A stretch of 12,332 nucleotides of DNA from DAOTVC01 sp034437215 (GTDB taxonomy: Bacteria; Chloroflexota; Anaerolineae; B4-G1; SLSP01), in NCBI GenBank assembly GCA_034437215.1, contig DAOTVC010000174.1:1-12332 (forward strand). The letters are read 5' to 3'. The position numbers and the translations under genes were made by a program. The notes beneath the pieces were generated by a model, which was given only the letters and a program-made list of their open reading frames with translations, was not told the DNA's origin and searched no databases. How positions within the stretch are numbered: position 1 is the stretch's first letter; every line of letters starts with the position of its first letter. Shown one piece after another: positions 1-5,960 of the stretch.

Positions 1-332
1 CGATCGACATCTTTCTCCACGAGGGGCTGGTCGACGACGCCATCGCCGCTCTGGGAGAGTGGGCCTACTACGACACCGTCGCCCGGGTGGCGGACGCCGC
101 CATCGAGCAGCGTCCCGACTGGGTCATCGGCGCGAGCAAGAAGCAGGCGGAGCAGATCATGGACGCCGGCAAGGCCAAGATCTACCACCACGCCGTCGAG
201 TGGATCGCCCGCGTGAAGGCCGCCTACCAGGCTGCGGGTCAGGAGGCCGAGTGGCGCGCCTACCTCGACGAACTGCTCGAGAAACATCACCGCAAGTACA
301 AGCTGGTCCCCATGTTAGAGAGGCTGAAGTGA
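1..332 (+). CDS. SWIM zinc-finger family protein, C-terminal fragment
   Basis: The reading frame is open from the window edge (first full codon at base 3) to TGA at 330-332, so only about 109 C-terminal residues are present. The visible part is an all-helical, Ala/Glu/Arg-rich segment with repeated helix pairs and ends in a basic stretch (EKHHRKYKLVPMLERLK). This solenoid-like tail, with an 'AGQEAEWRAYLDELLEKHHRKYKL' type ending, resembles what I know of the C-termini of SWIM zinc-finger proteins in Chloroflexota and Actinobacteria. The SWIM motif itself (CxCx(n)CxH) would lie upstream of the window and cannot be seen. The function of such proteins is poorly known; nucleic-acid or protein binding is usually assumed. 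The stop codon lies inside a 15-bp tandem repeat that also carries the next gene's ribosome binding site, so the two genes are probably co-transcribed. It could instead be another helical-repeat protein. Confidence 0.55.
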   Translation, partial: IDIFLHEGLVDDAIAALGEWAYYDTVARVADAAIEQRPDWVIGASKKQAEQIMDAGKAKIYHHAVEWIARVKAAYQAAGQEAEWRAYLDELLEKHHRKYKLVPMLERLK

Positions 333-357
333 GGAGGCAAGAAGTGAGGAGGCAAGA
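328..357 (+). repeat. 15-bp perfect tandem duplication carrying stop codon and RBS
   Basis: The unit AGTGAGGAGGCAAGA occurs twice back to back at 328-342 and 343-357, directly followed by the ATG at 358. The first copy contains the TGA of the upstream gene (330-332). The second copy supplies the Shine-Dalgarno GAGGAG (346-351), 6 bases from the start codon. The first copy's GAGGAG is thus a duplicate, probably redundant ribosome binding site. Confidence 0.85.
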
Positions 358-1785
358 ATGAACGAAGAACTGTCCTACAACGAGGCCATGGAGAGGGTCC
401 TCGAACCGTTGGAGGGCCCCATCTCCCGCGACGAATTCATCGAGCGGGTACTGACCCTGCGCCCCTCCACGGCCAAGAAGCCGCGCAACAGCGTGCTCGC
501 CAAGCTGCGCGAGTACGAGTGGAAGACGCGCATCGTCAAGCTAGACAAGGACACCCTGATCCCCGCGCGCACCGTGATGCGCGGACAGCGCTTCGCCCTG
601 ACCGTCGAGCGGCAGGAGGCCGAGCGTGGCGCGCTGAGCATCTGGCCCGGCTTCCAGGTCTACCTGCGCCGGGATATCGAGCCCGCCGAGATTCGCCTGG
701 AGGACGAGCAGGGGCACCCTCTCCCGACGCGCATCGTGGAGTGGACGGCGCCGGTGTCCACAATCTTCGGCCCCTCTGAACAGCAGTTCGTCGCCTTCGA
801 CCTGCGGGAGTGGTTCCGCAAGCAGAGCATCCGGCGCAACGACTACGTCCTGGTCACCGTCCTCGACTGGCAGCACGGACACTTCCGCCTGGAGCACGAG
901 AAGGCCAAGCACCGGCGGCGGCACCGGGAGGAGATCGAGGCCTACAACCGGCACCTGGCGGACGCCCTCTTCGCACTCCTCGAAGCAGCGTATGATGAGT
1001 ATATCTATATCGGAGAGTCCTTGCCCACGGCCCTCACCCGCGTGCCCGAGAGTCGGGACTATCCGGGCGACCACTGGCTGACCGTCGTCAACGAGGACCC
1101 GCGAATGAGGACCGACGGGCTGCAGATCAAGTATGCAGATGGGCCGCGTTCGATGTTCGAAAACATGTTGGGCAACGTCTATGACACGAAGTCCGAAGCC
1201 CCACCGGCGCCGGTCTCCGGCGAGGAGGCCCACCGCGTCTACCGCTTCAAGGCCATGCTCTCCTACAACAAGGGGCTCTGGCGTCGCATCGAGATCCTGG
1301 GTGGGCAGACGCTCTCCAACTTCGATCGTCAACTGCGCTGGGCCTTCGACTTGGACACGATGGATCACCTGAGCGGCTTCTGGAAGCGCGTGCGCCGCGG
1401 CAAGGGGAACAAGTTCCGTGAGGTCGACCTGGGCACCATCAACCCCTTCGAGCGTGGGGAGGCCGCGGACGTGCAGGTGGCTTCGCTGGATCTGGAGCCG
1501 GGCAACTCGCTGAAGTACGTCTACGACTTCGGTGACTGGGTGGAGTTCATCCTGGAGCTGGAGGCGCTCGACGCGCCCGAGGAGGGGGCCGAATATCCCC
1601 GGGTGGTGGCACAAAACCGCCCCCGCCACCGCTACTGTGAGCAGTGCAAGGAGGAGGGGCGCGAGAGCGTCGCCACCTGGATCTGCATCGAGTGCTCGAA
1701 CGAGGAACAGCGCGACGTGCTCGTCTGCGACGCATGCCTTACGGAGCACCATCCCGACCACTACGCCGACGAGATCCTCTACTAG
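358..1785 (+). CDS. Plasmid pRiA4b ORF-3-family protein with C-terminal Cys-rich (zinc-binding-like) domain
   Basis: 475 residues. Residues about 294-405 match the pRiA4b ORF-3-like (PRiA4_ORF3) domain: YRFKAML, a W-R-R-I-E-I strand, FDRQLRWAFDLD, then SLKYVYDFGDWVEFILELE, whose Y-x-Y-D-F-G-D-x-W core is the family hallmark. The domain is of unknown molecular function and is often found beside mobile or DNA-associated genes. The first 290 residues are an extension absent from minimal family members; residues 1-60 look helical and could be a winged-helix-like domain, and the rest is unassigned. The last 50 residues hold three CxxC pairs (C427/C430, C443/C446, C457/C460) followed by H464, H465 and H468, a pattern suited to two zinc ions as in B-box or ZZ-like folds. 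The start is fixed by GAGGAG 6 bases upstream. A strong terminator follows 17 bases after the stop. Family assignment is confident; the role is unknown. Confidence 0.8.
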   Translation: MNEELSYNEAMERVLEPLEGPISRDEFIERVLTLRPSTAKKPRNSVLAKLREYEWKTRIVKLDKDTLIPARTVMRGQRFALTVERQEAERGALSIWPGFQVYLRRDIEPAEIRLEDEQGHPLPTRIVEWTAPVSTIFGPSEQQFVAFDLREWFRKQSIRRNDYVLVTVLDWQHGHFRLEHEKAKHRRRHREEIEAYNRHLADALFALLEAAYDEYIYIGESLPTALTRVPESRDYPGDHWLTVVNEDPRMRTDGLQIKYADGPRSMFENMLGNVYDTKSEAPPAPVSGEEAHRVYRFKAMLSYNKGLWRRIEILGGQTLSNFDRQLRWAFDLDTMDHLSGFWKRVRRGKGNKFREVDLGTINPFERGEAADVQVASLDLEPGNSLKYVYDFGDWVEFILELEALDAPEEGAEYPRVVAQNRPRHRYCEQCKEEGRESVATWICIECSNEEQRDVLVCDACLTEHHPDHYADEILY

Positions 1786-1802
1786 GTCACATGAACAAGC
1801 GG

Positions 1803-1833
1803 GAGGCGCTCCGGACCGGAGCGCCTCTTTTTT
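1803..1833 (+). terminator. Rho-independent terminator after the pRiA4 ORF-3 gene
   Basis: GAGGCGCTCCGG (1803-1814) is perfectly complementary to CCGGAGCGCCTC (1816-1827), followed at once by six T (1828-1833). In RNA the innermost two pairs would open, leaving a 10-bp GC-rich stem with a 5-base loop and a U tract. It ends the SWIM/pRiA4 transcription unit and insulates the regulator downstream. There is no A-tract on the 5' side, so it looks one-directional. Confidence 0.93.
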
Positions 1834-1875
1834 CTTGCCGGGAACCGGCAGAAACCTAAGCAAACCTGTCGCCGG

Positions 1876-1903
1876 TTGACTTGTCAGACAACTCACCTAT
1901 AAT
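1876..1903 (+). promoter_or_regulatory. Sigma70-type promoter of the GntR regulator gene
   Basis: TTGACT (1876-1881, 5 of 6 to the -35 consensus) is separated by 16 bases from a perfect TATAAT (1898-1903). Transcription should start near 1910, so the mRNA would begin close to or within the Shine-Dalgarno of the gene. If so, the upstream GTG at 1909 is unlikely to be the start and ATG 1921 is favoured. It lies directly after the terminator of the previous unit and is the only promoter-grade sequence I can recognise in the window. Confidence 0.88.
1877..1895. promoter_or_regulatory. Palindromic operator, probably bound by the GntR protein itself
   Basis: TGACTTGTCAGACAACTCA is centred on A1886. 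The inner 11 bases TTGTC-A-GACAA (1881-1891) are a perfect dyad, and three of the next four base pairs outward are also complementary (8 of 9 per arm). The core fits the TNGTNNNACNA-like half-site pattern known for many GntR-superfamily operators. It overlaps the end of the -35 box and fills the spacer, so bound protein would block RNA polymerase. Position and symmetry suggest autorepression; the assignment to this regulator is inference. I found no second copy before 2767. Confidence 0.72.
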
Positions 1904-1920
1904 GAAGGGTGGAGGTGTCG

Positions 1921-2667
1921 ATGGAAGCAACCGAATCCAAAGGTCGACCGCCCCGTGTGCAGGTAGAGACGGCACTCACCGAGATGATCGAGTTCTTATC
2001 CCCTGGGGATCAGCTGCCCCCTGAACCCACCCTGGCCAAGCAACTCGGCGTCTCCCGCGCCACCCTCCGAGAGGTGATGGGCAGCTTCGTCGAGCGCGGC
2101 ATCCTCGTGCGTCGCCACGGCGTGGGCACCTTCGTCGGCTCACGCTTTCCCATCCTGGAGACGGGCATGGAGGTGCTGGAGAGCCTGGCGAGCCTGGCGA
2201 AGCGCATCGACCTGGAGACCCGGGTGCACCACCTCCACGTAGAGGAGCGCGAAGCCACGCCCCGCGAGGTAGCCGGCCTGGAGCTGGCCCCGGAGAGCTC
2301 GGTGCAGGTCCTGGCGGTCTCCCGGGTGATCACCGTGGAGGGAGAGCCCATCGCCGACCTCCTGGACGTCATCCCCACGGAGTACCTGACGCAGGAGGAT
2401 CTGGACGCCGACTTTCGAGGTTCGGTCCTCGACGTCCTTCTGGAGCGGGGCTCCCCCCTGCTCTCCACCTCCCGGACGGAGATCCTGGCGACGGAGGCCC
2501 GCGACCCCTGTGCTCGCCGGCTGGAGGTCGAGGACGGCACGGCGCTCCTGAAGCTGGTCGGCAAGCTCTACAGCTGCGAGGAGAAGGTCGTGGACTACTC
2601 CCGGAGCTACTTCGTCCCCGGACACTTCAAGTTCCACGTCATCCGTAAAGTTCAGACTCAGACGTGA
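1921..2667 (+). CDS. GntR-family transcriptional regulator, HutC/UTRA subfamily
   Basis: 248 residues from ATG 1921, chosen because GGAGG (1911-1915) sits 5 bases upstream; an in-frame GTG at 1909 would add four residues but lies at the expected transcription start. Residues about 10-75 are a GntR winged helix: GDQLPPEPTLAKQLGVSRATLREVMGS, then the wing ERGILVRRHGVGTFVG. Residues about 95-240 fit a UTRA effector domain: a VLAVSRVITVEGEPIADLLDVIP core, later SRTEILATEA and the closing YSRSYFVPGHFKFHVIRK. UTRA proteins bind small metabolites (sugars, amino acids, urocanate in HutC) and release DNA in response. A palindrome in its own promoter suggests autoregulation. The carbamoyltransferase genes begin 99 bases downstream on the same strand, so they are the natural targets and a ureido or amino acid intermediate the natural ligand. 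Target and ligand are inferred. Confidence 0.92.
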   Translation: MEATESKGRPPRVQVETALTEMIEFLSPGDQLPPEPTLAKQLGVSRATLREVMGSFVERGILVRRHGVGTFVGSRFPILETGMEVLESLASLAKRIDLETRVHHLHVEEREATPREVAGLELAPESSVQVLAVSRVITVEGEPIADLLDVIPTEYLTQEDLDADFRGSVLDVLLERGSPLLSTSRTEILATEARDPCARRLEVEDGTALLKLVGKLYSCEEKVVDYSRSYFVPGHFKFHVIRKVQTQT

Positions 2668-2766
2668 TGCCAGGTCGCACTGTCGTCGTCTTCATGCAGA
2701 GCCACCCATTTTCCTTAGAACCCGATGTTGTTGTATCCCACACATTAACCCTAGGAGGTTTGTTCA
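2668..2766 (+). other. Leader between GntR gene and carbamoyltransferase run
   Basis: 99 bases without a gene. No terminator-grade hairpin and no convincing -35/-10 pair is visible, so read-through from the GntR promoter is the simplest view. A strong Shine-Dalgarno TAGGAGGT (2752-2759) lies 7 bases before the ATG at 2767. The sequence is richer in A/T than the flanking genes from about 2705. Unlike the later gaps it has no 7-mer repeat, and I do not see a copy of the TTGTCAGACAA operator. Confidence 0.5.
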
Positions 2767-3720
2767 ATGCGTAGTTTTATGGGCCGTGATATCCTCTCCC
2801 TCAAAGAGTTCGAGCGCAACGAGTTCTTCCGCGTCTTCGAAATCGCCGAGGAGTTGGAACCGATTGCGCGCAATCGCCGCAACACCGATCTGCTCGCCGA
2901 CAAGACGCTGGTGACGGCGTTCTACCAGCCCTCGACGCGGACGCGTCTGGCTCACGAGGCCGCCATGCACCGTCTGGGCGGGCACGTGACCGGCTTTGCC
3001 GACGCCAAGATGACCCGCGCCGGCGACTTCTACCAGGAGTCCATCAAGGACACCTTCAAGATGCTGGAGTTCTACGGTGACGTCGTCGTGATGCGCCACT
3101 TCCAGAAGGGCGCGCCGCGCGAGGCCGCCAAGTGGTCCAGCGTCCCCATCATCAACGGCGGTGACGGCTGGGGCGAGCACCCCACCCAGATCCTGACCGA
3201 CCTCTACACGGTGCTGCGCGAGAAGGGCCGCATCGACGGGCTGCGCTGGGTCGCCGTCGGCGACATGCGGATGCGCACCATGCACTCGCTGGGCTACGCC
3301 CTGACGCAGTTCGACTGCCCTATCAGCTTCGTCGCCCCCTCGGGGATGGAGATGCCCGAGGAGTACAGCGACGACTACGAAGCCATGGGCCTCGACTTCA
3401 GTTTCGCCGACCACGTCGGCGACGTCATCGGCGAGGCCGACGTCATCCTGGTCGAGCCGACGGTCCAGCCGGACTACACCAAGTCCCGCGATGAGCGCCA
3501 GGGCGAGCTGCCCACCACGCCGGATAACTACAAGATCACCCGCGACCTGCTCACGCACAAGGCCAAGTCCGATGCCATCCTGCTGCACTCGCTGCCCCGC
3601 ATGGACGAGATCCCGCCCGACGTCGACATCACCCGGTGGTCCCGCTACTGGCAGGAGGCCTTCAACGGCGTCGTCATGCGCATGGCGCTGCTGGCCCTCG
3701 TGCTGGGCGCGATGGAGTAG
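2767..3720 (+). CDS. Aspartate carbamoyltransferase-like enzyme (PyrB/ArgF superfamily), divergent active site
   Basis: 317 residues, close to catalytic aspartate transcarbamylase (about 310). Carbamoyl-phosphate motifs are intact: S56-T-R-T-R60, MRHFQKG and H138-P-T-Q141. The second domain has GDMRMRTMHS (165-174; R170 matches ATCase R167), and the C-terminus LLHSLPRMDEIPPDVD...ALLALVL is clearly ATCase-like. Several aspartate-site positions differ by my hand alignment to E. coli PyrB: the 80s loop reads TRAGDFYQES (83-92), with no obvious S80 or K84 equivalent; the TRVQ aspartate-binding motif is PTVQ (231-234), losing the R229 match; HPLPR is HSLPR (274-278). It therefore probably carbamoylates, or phosphorolyses, something other than aspartate. 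A second transcarbamylase and carbamate kinase follow, so a catabolic direction is more likely than pyrimidine synthesis; no pyrI or pyrC is adjacent. ATG 2767 is backed by TAGGAGGT. Family is certain, substrate unknown. Confidence 0.87.
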   Translation: MRSFMGRDILSLKEFERNEFFRVFEIAEELEPIARNRRNTDLLADKTLVTAFYQPSTRTRLAHEAAMHRLGGHVTGFADAKMTRAGDFYQESIKDTFKMLEFYGDVVVMRHFQKGAPREAAKWSSVPIINGGDGWGEHPTQILTDLYTVLREKGRIDGLRWVAVGDMRMRTMHSLGYALTQFDCPISFVAPSGMEMPEEYSDDYEAMGLDFSFADHVGDVIGEADVILVEPTVQPDYTKSRDERQGELPTTPDNYKITRDLLTHKAKSDAILLHSLPRMDEIPPDVDITRWSRYWQEAFNGVVMRMALLALVLGAME

Positions 3721-3729
3721 GACCTATCC

Positions 3730-3795
3730 CGTATTGCGTATTCCGTATTACACGCTCTTACCATCACTTTAACGGAATACGCAGTACGCAATACG
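3730..3795 (+). repeat. GTATTNC 7-mer repeats forming an imperfect hairpin
   Basis: Three contiguous 7-mers GTATTGC, GTATTCC, GTATTAC run over 3731-3751. Three complementary-type 7-mers GGAATAC, GCAGTAC, GCAATAC run over 3774-3794. The arms pair as an inverted repeat: CGTATTGCGTA (3730-3740) with 3785-3795, and the following bases with 3772-3782, leaving one 7-mer bulged on the right. It fills most of the 100-base gap between the two transcarbamylase genes and ends 12 bases before the next Shine-Dalgarno GGGAG. Confidence 0.85.
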
Positions 3796-3820
3796 AACTA
3801 GCTTAAAGGGAGACTAACAG

Positions 3821-4801
3821 ATGATTACCAACCTACGCGGCCGCCACTTCATTTCCGACCTCGACTTCTCCAAGGAGGAGGTCGAGACGGTGTTGGATAC
3901 GGCCTGGGACCTGAAGCGCAAGCGGGCGTTGGGCGAACCCCACCCCTACCTGCGCGATCGCACCCTGGGCATGTTGTTCTTCTTCAGCAGCACGCGCACC
4001 CGCTGCTCCTTCGAAGCGGGGATGGCGCAGCTGGGCGGACACGCCGCCTTCATCGAGTCCCGCACCACTCAGGTCTCCCACGGCGACACCGCCCGGGAGA
4101 TCGGCGAGATCCTGGGTCGTTACTTCGACGGCCTCGCCATCCGCCAATGCGACTGGGACTACGGCAACAAGTACCTCAACTGGGTCGCCGAGGCCTCCCG
4201 GGCGCCCGTGCTCAACATGCAGGACGACATCTATCACCCCCACCAGTGTCTCGCCGACCTGATGACGATGAAGGAAAAACTGGGACATCACCTGCAGGGA
4301 AAGAAGATCGTCGTCTCCTGGGCCTACGCTTCGTCCTACCTGAAGCCCCTCTCCGTCCCCCAGTCCCTCATCCTGCAGATGCCCCGCTTCGGCATGGACG
4401 TGACCCTCTCCTACCCGCCGGAGTTCAAGCTGATGCCCGACATCGTCGAGCAGGCCGAGGCCCAGGCCCGGCAATACGGCACCAACTTCGAGATCGTCCA
4501 CGACATGGAGGAGGGTTTCGAGGACGCCGACGTCGTCTACGCCAAGTCCTGGGGCCCCATGATGACCACGACCGACGCCGACGAGGGCAAACGCCTCCAG
4601 GACCAGTACAAGGACTGGATCACCGACTCGGCCAAGATGAAACTGGCGAAGCCCGGCGCCCTCTACATGCACCCGCTGCCCGCCGACCGCGACGTCGAGG
4701 TCACCAGCGAGGTCATGGACGGCCCGCAATCCGTAGTCTTCGACCAGGCCGAGAACCGCCTCCACGCCCAGAAGGCCGTGCTGGCCCTGACGATGTGGTA
4801 G
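3821..4801 (+). CDS. Knotted carbamoyltransferase, YgeW/N-acetylornithine carbamoyltransferase-like
   Basis: 326 residues of the transcarbamylase superfamily. The carbamoyl-phosphate loop S57-T-R-T-R61 is followed by CSFEAGMAQLGGH, typical of ornithine transcarbamylases. KKIVVSWAYASSYLKPLSVPQSL matches the proline-rich region around the knot of YgeW and of N-acetyl/N-succinyl-ornithine carbamoyltransferases, and GFEDADVVYAKSWGPM and MHPLPADRDVEVTSEVMD...DQAENRLHAQKAVL follow the same group. Two deviations stand out: HPTQ/HPCQ is H139-P-H-Q142, and the substrate-binding HCLP is H284-P-L-P287, so the ornithine-contacting cysteine is absent. YgeW belongs to the E. coli ygeW-ygeX-ygeY-hyuA-yqeA cluster linked to anaerobic purine (diureidopropionate/diaminopropionate) breakdown. 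Carbamate kinase comes next, as expected for phosphorolytic use. GGGAG (3808-3812) sits 8 bases before the ATG. Family confident; exact substrate unresolved, and arginine-related roles are possible. Confidence 0.86.
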   Translation: MITNLRGRHFISDLDFSKEEVETVLDTAWDLKRKRALGEPHPYLRDRTLGMLFFFSSTRTRCSFEAGMAQLGGHAAFIESRTTQVSHGDTAREIGEILGRYFDGLAIRQCDWDYGNKYLNWVAEASRAPVLNMQDDIYHPHQCLADLMTMKEKLGHHLQGKKIVVSWAYASSYLKPLSVPQSLILQMPRFGMDVTLSYPPEFKLMPDIVEQAEAQARQYGTNFEIVHDMEEGFEDADVVYAKSWGPMMTTTDADEGKRLQDQYKDWITDSAKMKLAKPGALYMHPLPADRDVEVTSEVMDGPQSVVFDQAENRLHAQKAVLALTMW

Positions 4802-4806
4802 ATTTT

Positions 4807-4892
4807 GAGTTGGAAAGTTGAAGGTTGGAAAGTTACAAGTCAGTCATCTTGACCAATCAACTTTCAACCTTTAACTTTGAACTTTTAACCCA
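4807..4892 (+). repeat. AAGTTGN / CAACTTT 7-mer repeats forming an imperfect inverted repeat
   Basis: Left arm: AAAGTTG, AAGGTTG, GAAAGTT in 7-base register over 4814-4834, with GAGTTGG just before. Right arm: five contiguous 7-mers CAACTTT, CAACCTT, TAACTTT, GAACTTT, TAACCCA over 4858-4892. The arms are roughly reverse complementary, so the 108-base gap between the knotted transcarbamylase and carbamate kinase genes could fold into a long A/T-rich stem. The right arm ends 5 bases before the AAGGAG Shine-Dalgarno (4898-4903). This AT-rich block contrasts sharply with the GC-rich genes on both sides. Confidence 0.85.
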
Positions 4893-4909
4893 AAGTTAAG
4901 GAGAGACAT

Positions 4910-5866
4910 ATGAGTGAGCGCAAACTGGCCGTCATCGCCATCGGGGGCAACTCCCTGATCAAGAGCAAGCAGCACCAGACCGTGGAGGATCAGTACGAGG
5001 CGGCGGGCGAGACCGCCCACCACATCGCCGACATGATCGCGCAGGGCTGGGACGTCGCCATCGGCCACGGGAACGGCCCCCAGGTGGGCTTCATCCTCCG
5101 CCGCTCGGAGATCGCCCACAAGGTCGCCGGGATGCACGAGGTGCCGCTGGAAATCTGCGGTGCCGACTCCCAGGGCGCCATCGGCTATGCCCTGCAGCAG
5201 AACCTCGTCAACGAGTTCAAGGAGCGGGGCATCGACAAGGCTGTCGCCACCGTCATCACCCAGGTGCAGGTCAGCAAGGACGATCCCGCCTTCAAGAACC
5301 CCTCCAAGCCCATCGGCGGCTTCATGGAGGAGGACGAGGCCCAGGAACGGGCCGACAACGAGGGCTGGACGGTCGTCGAGGACTCCGGACGCGGTTGGCG
5401 CCGCGTGGTGCCCTCCCCCCTCCCCGAGAAGATCGTGGAGCTCCCGGCCGTCAAGACTCTGCTGGAGAACGGCATCATCACCATCACCGTGGGCGGCGGC
5501 GGCATCCCCGTCGTCGAGAACGAGGAGGGGGACCTGGAGGGCATCGCCGCCGTCATCGACAAGGATTTCGCCTCCTCCCTCCTGGCCGAGTCCATCGACG
5601 CCGACCTCTTCCTCATCTCCACGGCGGTGGAGCAGGTCTACCTCAACTTCAACACTCCCCAGCAGAAGGCCCTGGACAAGATGACTGTCTCCGAGGCCAA
5701 GCAGTACCTCGAGGAGGGCCACTTCGCCAAGGGGAGCATGGAGCCCAAGGTCAAGGCCGTCATCCGCTACCTGGAGGCCGGCGGCAAGGAAGCGCTCATC
5801 ACCGACCCCGCCCACATCACCGAAGCGCTCCAGGGCAAGACCGGCACGCGGATCCTTCCGGGGTAA
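4910..5866 (+). CDS. arcC: Carbamate kinase
   Basis: 318 residues, normal for the family. It transfers phosphate between carbamoyl phosphate and ADP, giving ATP, CO2 and NH3 when run catabolically. Signature segments are in order: AIGGNSLI (10-17), G52-HGNGPQVG-60, GADSQGAIGYALQQ, NPSKPIGGF (130-138, with K133 in the family lysine position), DSGRGWRRVVPSPLP, GGGGIPVV (195-202), IDKDFASSLLAE (216-227, with the family lysine K218), and GHFAKGSMEPKVKA. Nothing essential appears to be missing. AAGGAG lies 6 bases before ATG 4910. Downstream of two transcarbamylases it gives the module an energy-yielding outlet for carbamoyl phosphate. The symbol denotes the family: no arginine deiminase is seen, and the setting is closer to E. 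coli yqeA than to an arcABC operon. Confidence 0.96.
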   Translation: MSERKLAVIAIGGNSLIKSKQHQTVEDQYEAAGETAHHIADMIAQGWDVAIGHGNGPQVGFILRRSEIAHKVAGMHEVPLEICGADSQGAIGYALQQNLVNEFKERGIDKAVATVITQVQVSKDDPAFKNPSKPIGGFMEEDEAQERADNEGWTVVEDSGRGWRRVVPSPLPEKIVELPAVKTLLENGIITITVGGGGIPVVENEEGDLEGIAAVIDKDFASSLLAESIDADLFLISTAVEQVYLNFNTPQQKALDKMTVSEAKQYLEEGHFAKGSMEPKVKAVIRYLEAGGKEALITDPAHITEALQGKTGTRILPG

Positions 5867-5882
5867 GTAATAGTTACGGGTG

Positions 5883-5931
5883 GCGAGTTGCGAGTTGTGG
5901 CTTGTGGAGCACGACTCGCAACTTGTGAAAA
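5883..5931 (+). repeat. GCGAGTT 7-mer repeats with inverted partner
   Basis: Seven consecutive 7-base words can be read: GCGAGTT twice (5883-5889, 5890-5896), GTGGCTT, GTGGAGC, then ACGACTC, GCAACTT, GTGAAAA. AGTTGCGAGT (5886-5895) is perfectly complementary to ACTCGCAACT (5914-5923), making a 10-bp stem with an 18-base loop just after carbamate kinase. There is no U tract, so it is not a classical terminator, though it could protect the 3' end of the mRNA. Confidence 0.78.
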
Positions 5932-5960
5932 CCACACAGGTGCAACGGGATAGCTTGCAG

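Noticed and set aside
541..1896. Long open frame on the - strand (451 codons) opposite the pRiA4 ORF-3 gene, with similar ones opposite 2764-3588, 3833-4765, 4871-5935, 6683-8089 and 8435-9229
   Set aside because: High-GC genes give long antisense open frames. Their translations are low-complexity and match no family, while the + strand proteins carry clear family motifs.
1909..1920. GTG start four codons upstream for the GntR regulator
   Set aside because: It coincides with the expected transcription start of the TTGACT/TATAAT promoter and lacks an upstream Shine-Dalgarno; ATG 1921 has GGAGG 5 bases before it.
2767..3720. Calling this gene pyrB (biosynthetic aspartate transcarbamylase)
   Set aside because: Aspartate-binding residues equivalent to K84 and R229 appear missing and the neighbours (second transcarbamylase, carbamate kinase) point to catabolism rather than pyrimidine synthesis.
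3731..3794. The intergenic 7-mer inverted repeats as rho-independent terminators or IS ends
   Set aside because: No T tract follows the stems, the arms are AT-rich and bulged, and there is no transposase or target-site duplication; they lie inside an apparent operon.
5880..5960. Extended GTG start at 5880 for the small ORF before the helicase
   Set aside because: The added codons fall in the GCGAGTT 7-mer hairpin, have no ribosome binding site and do not show the codon use of neighbouring genes.
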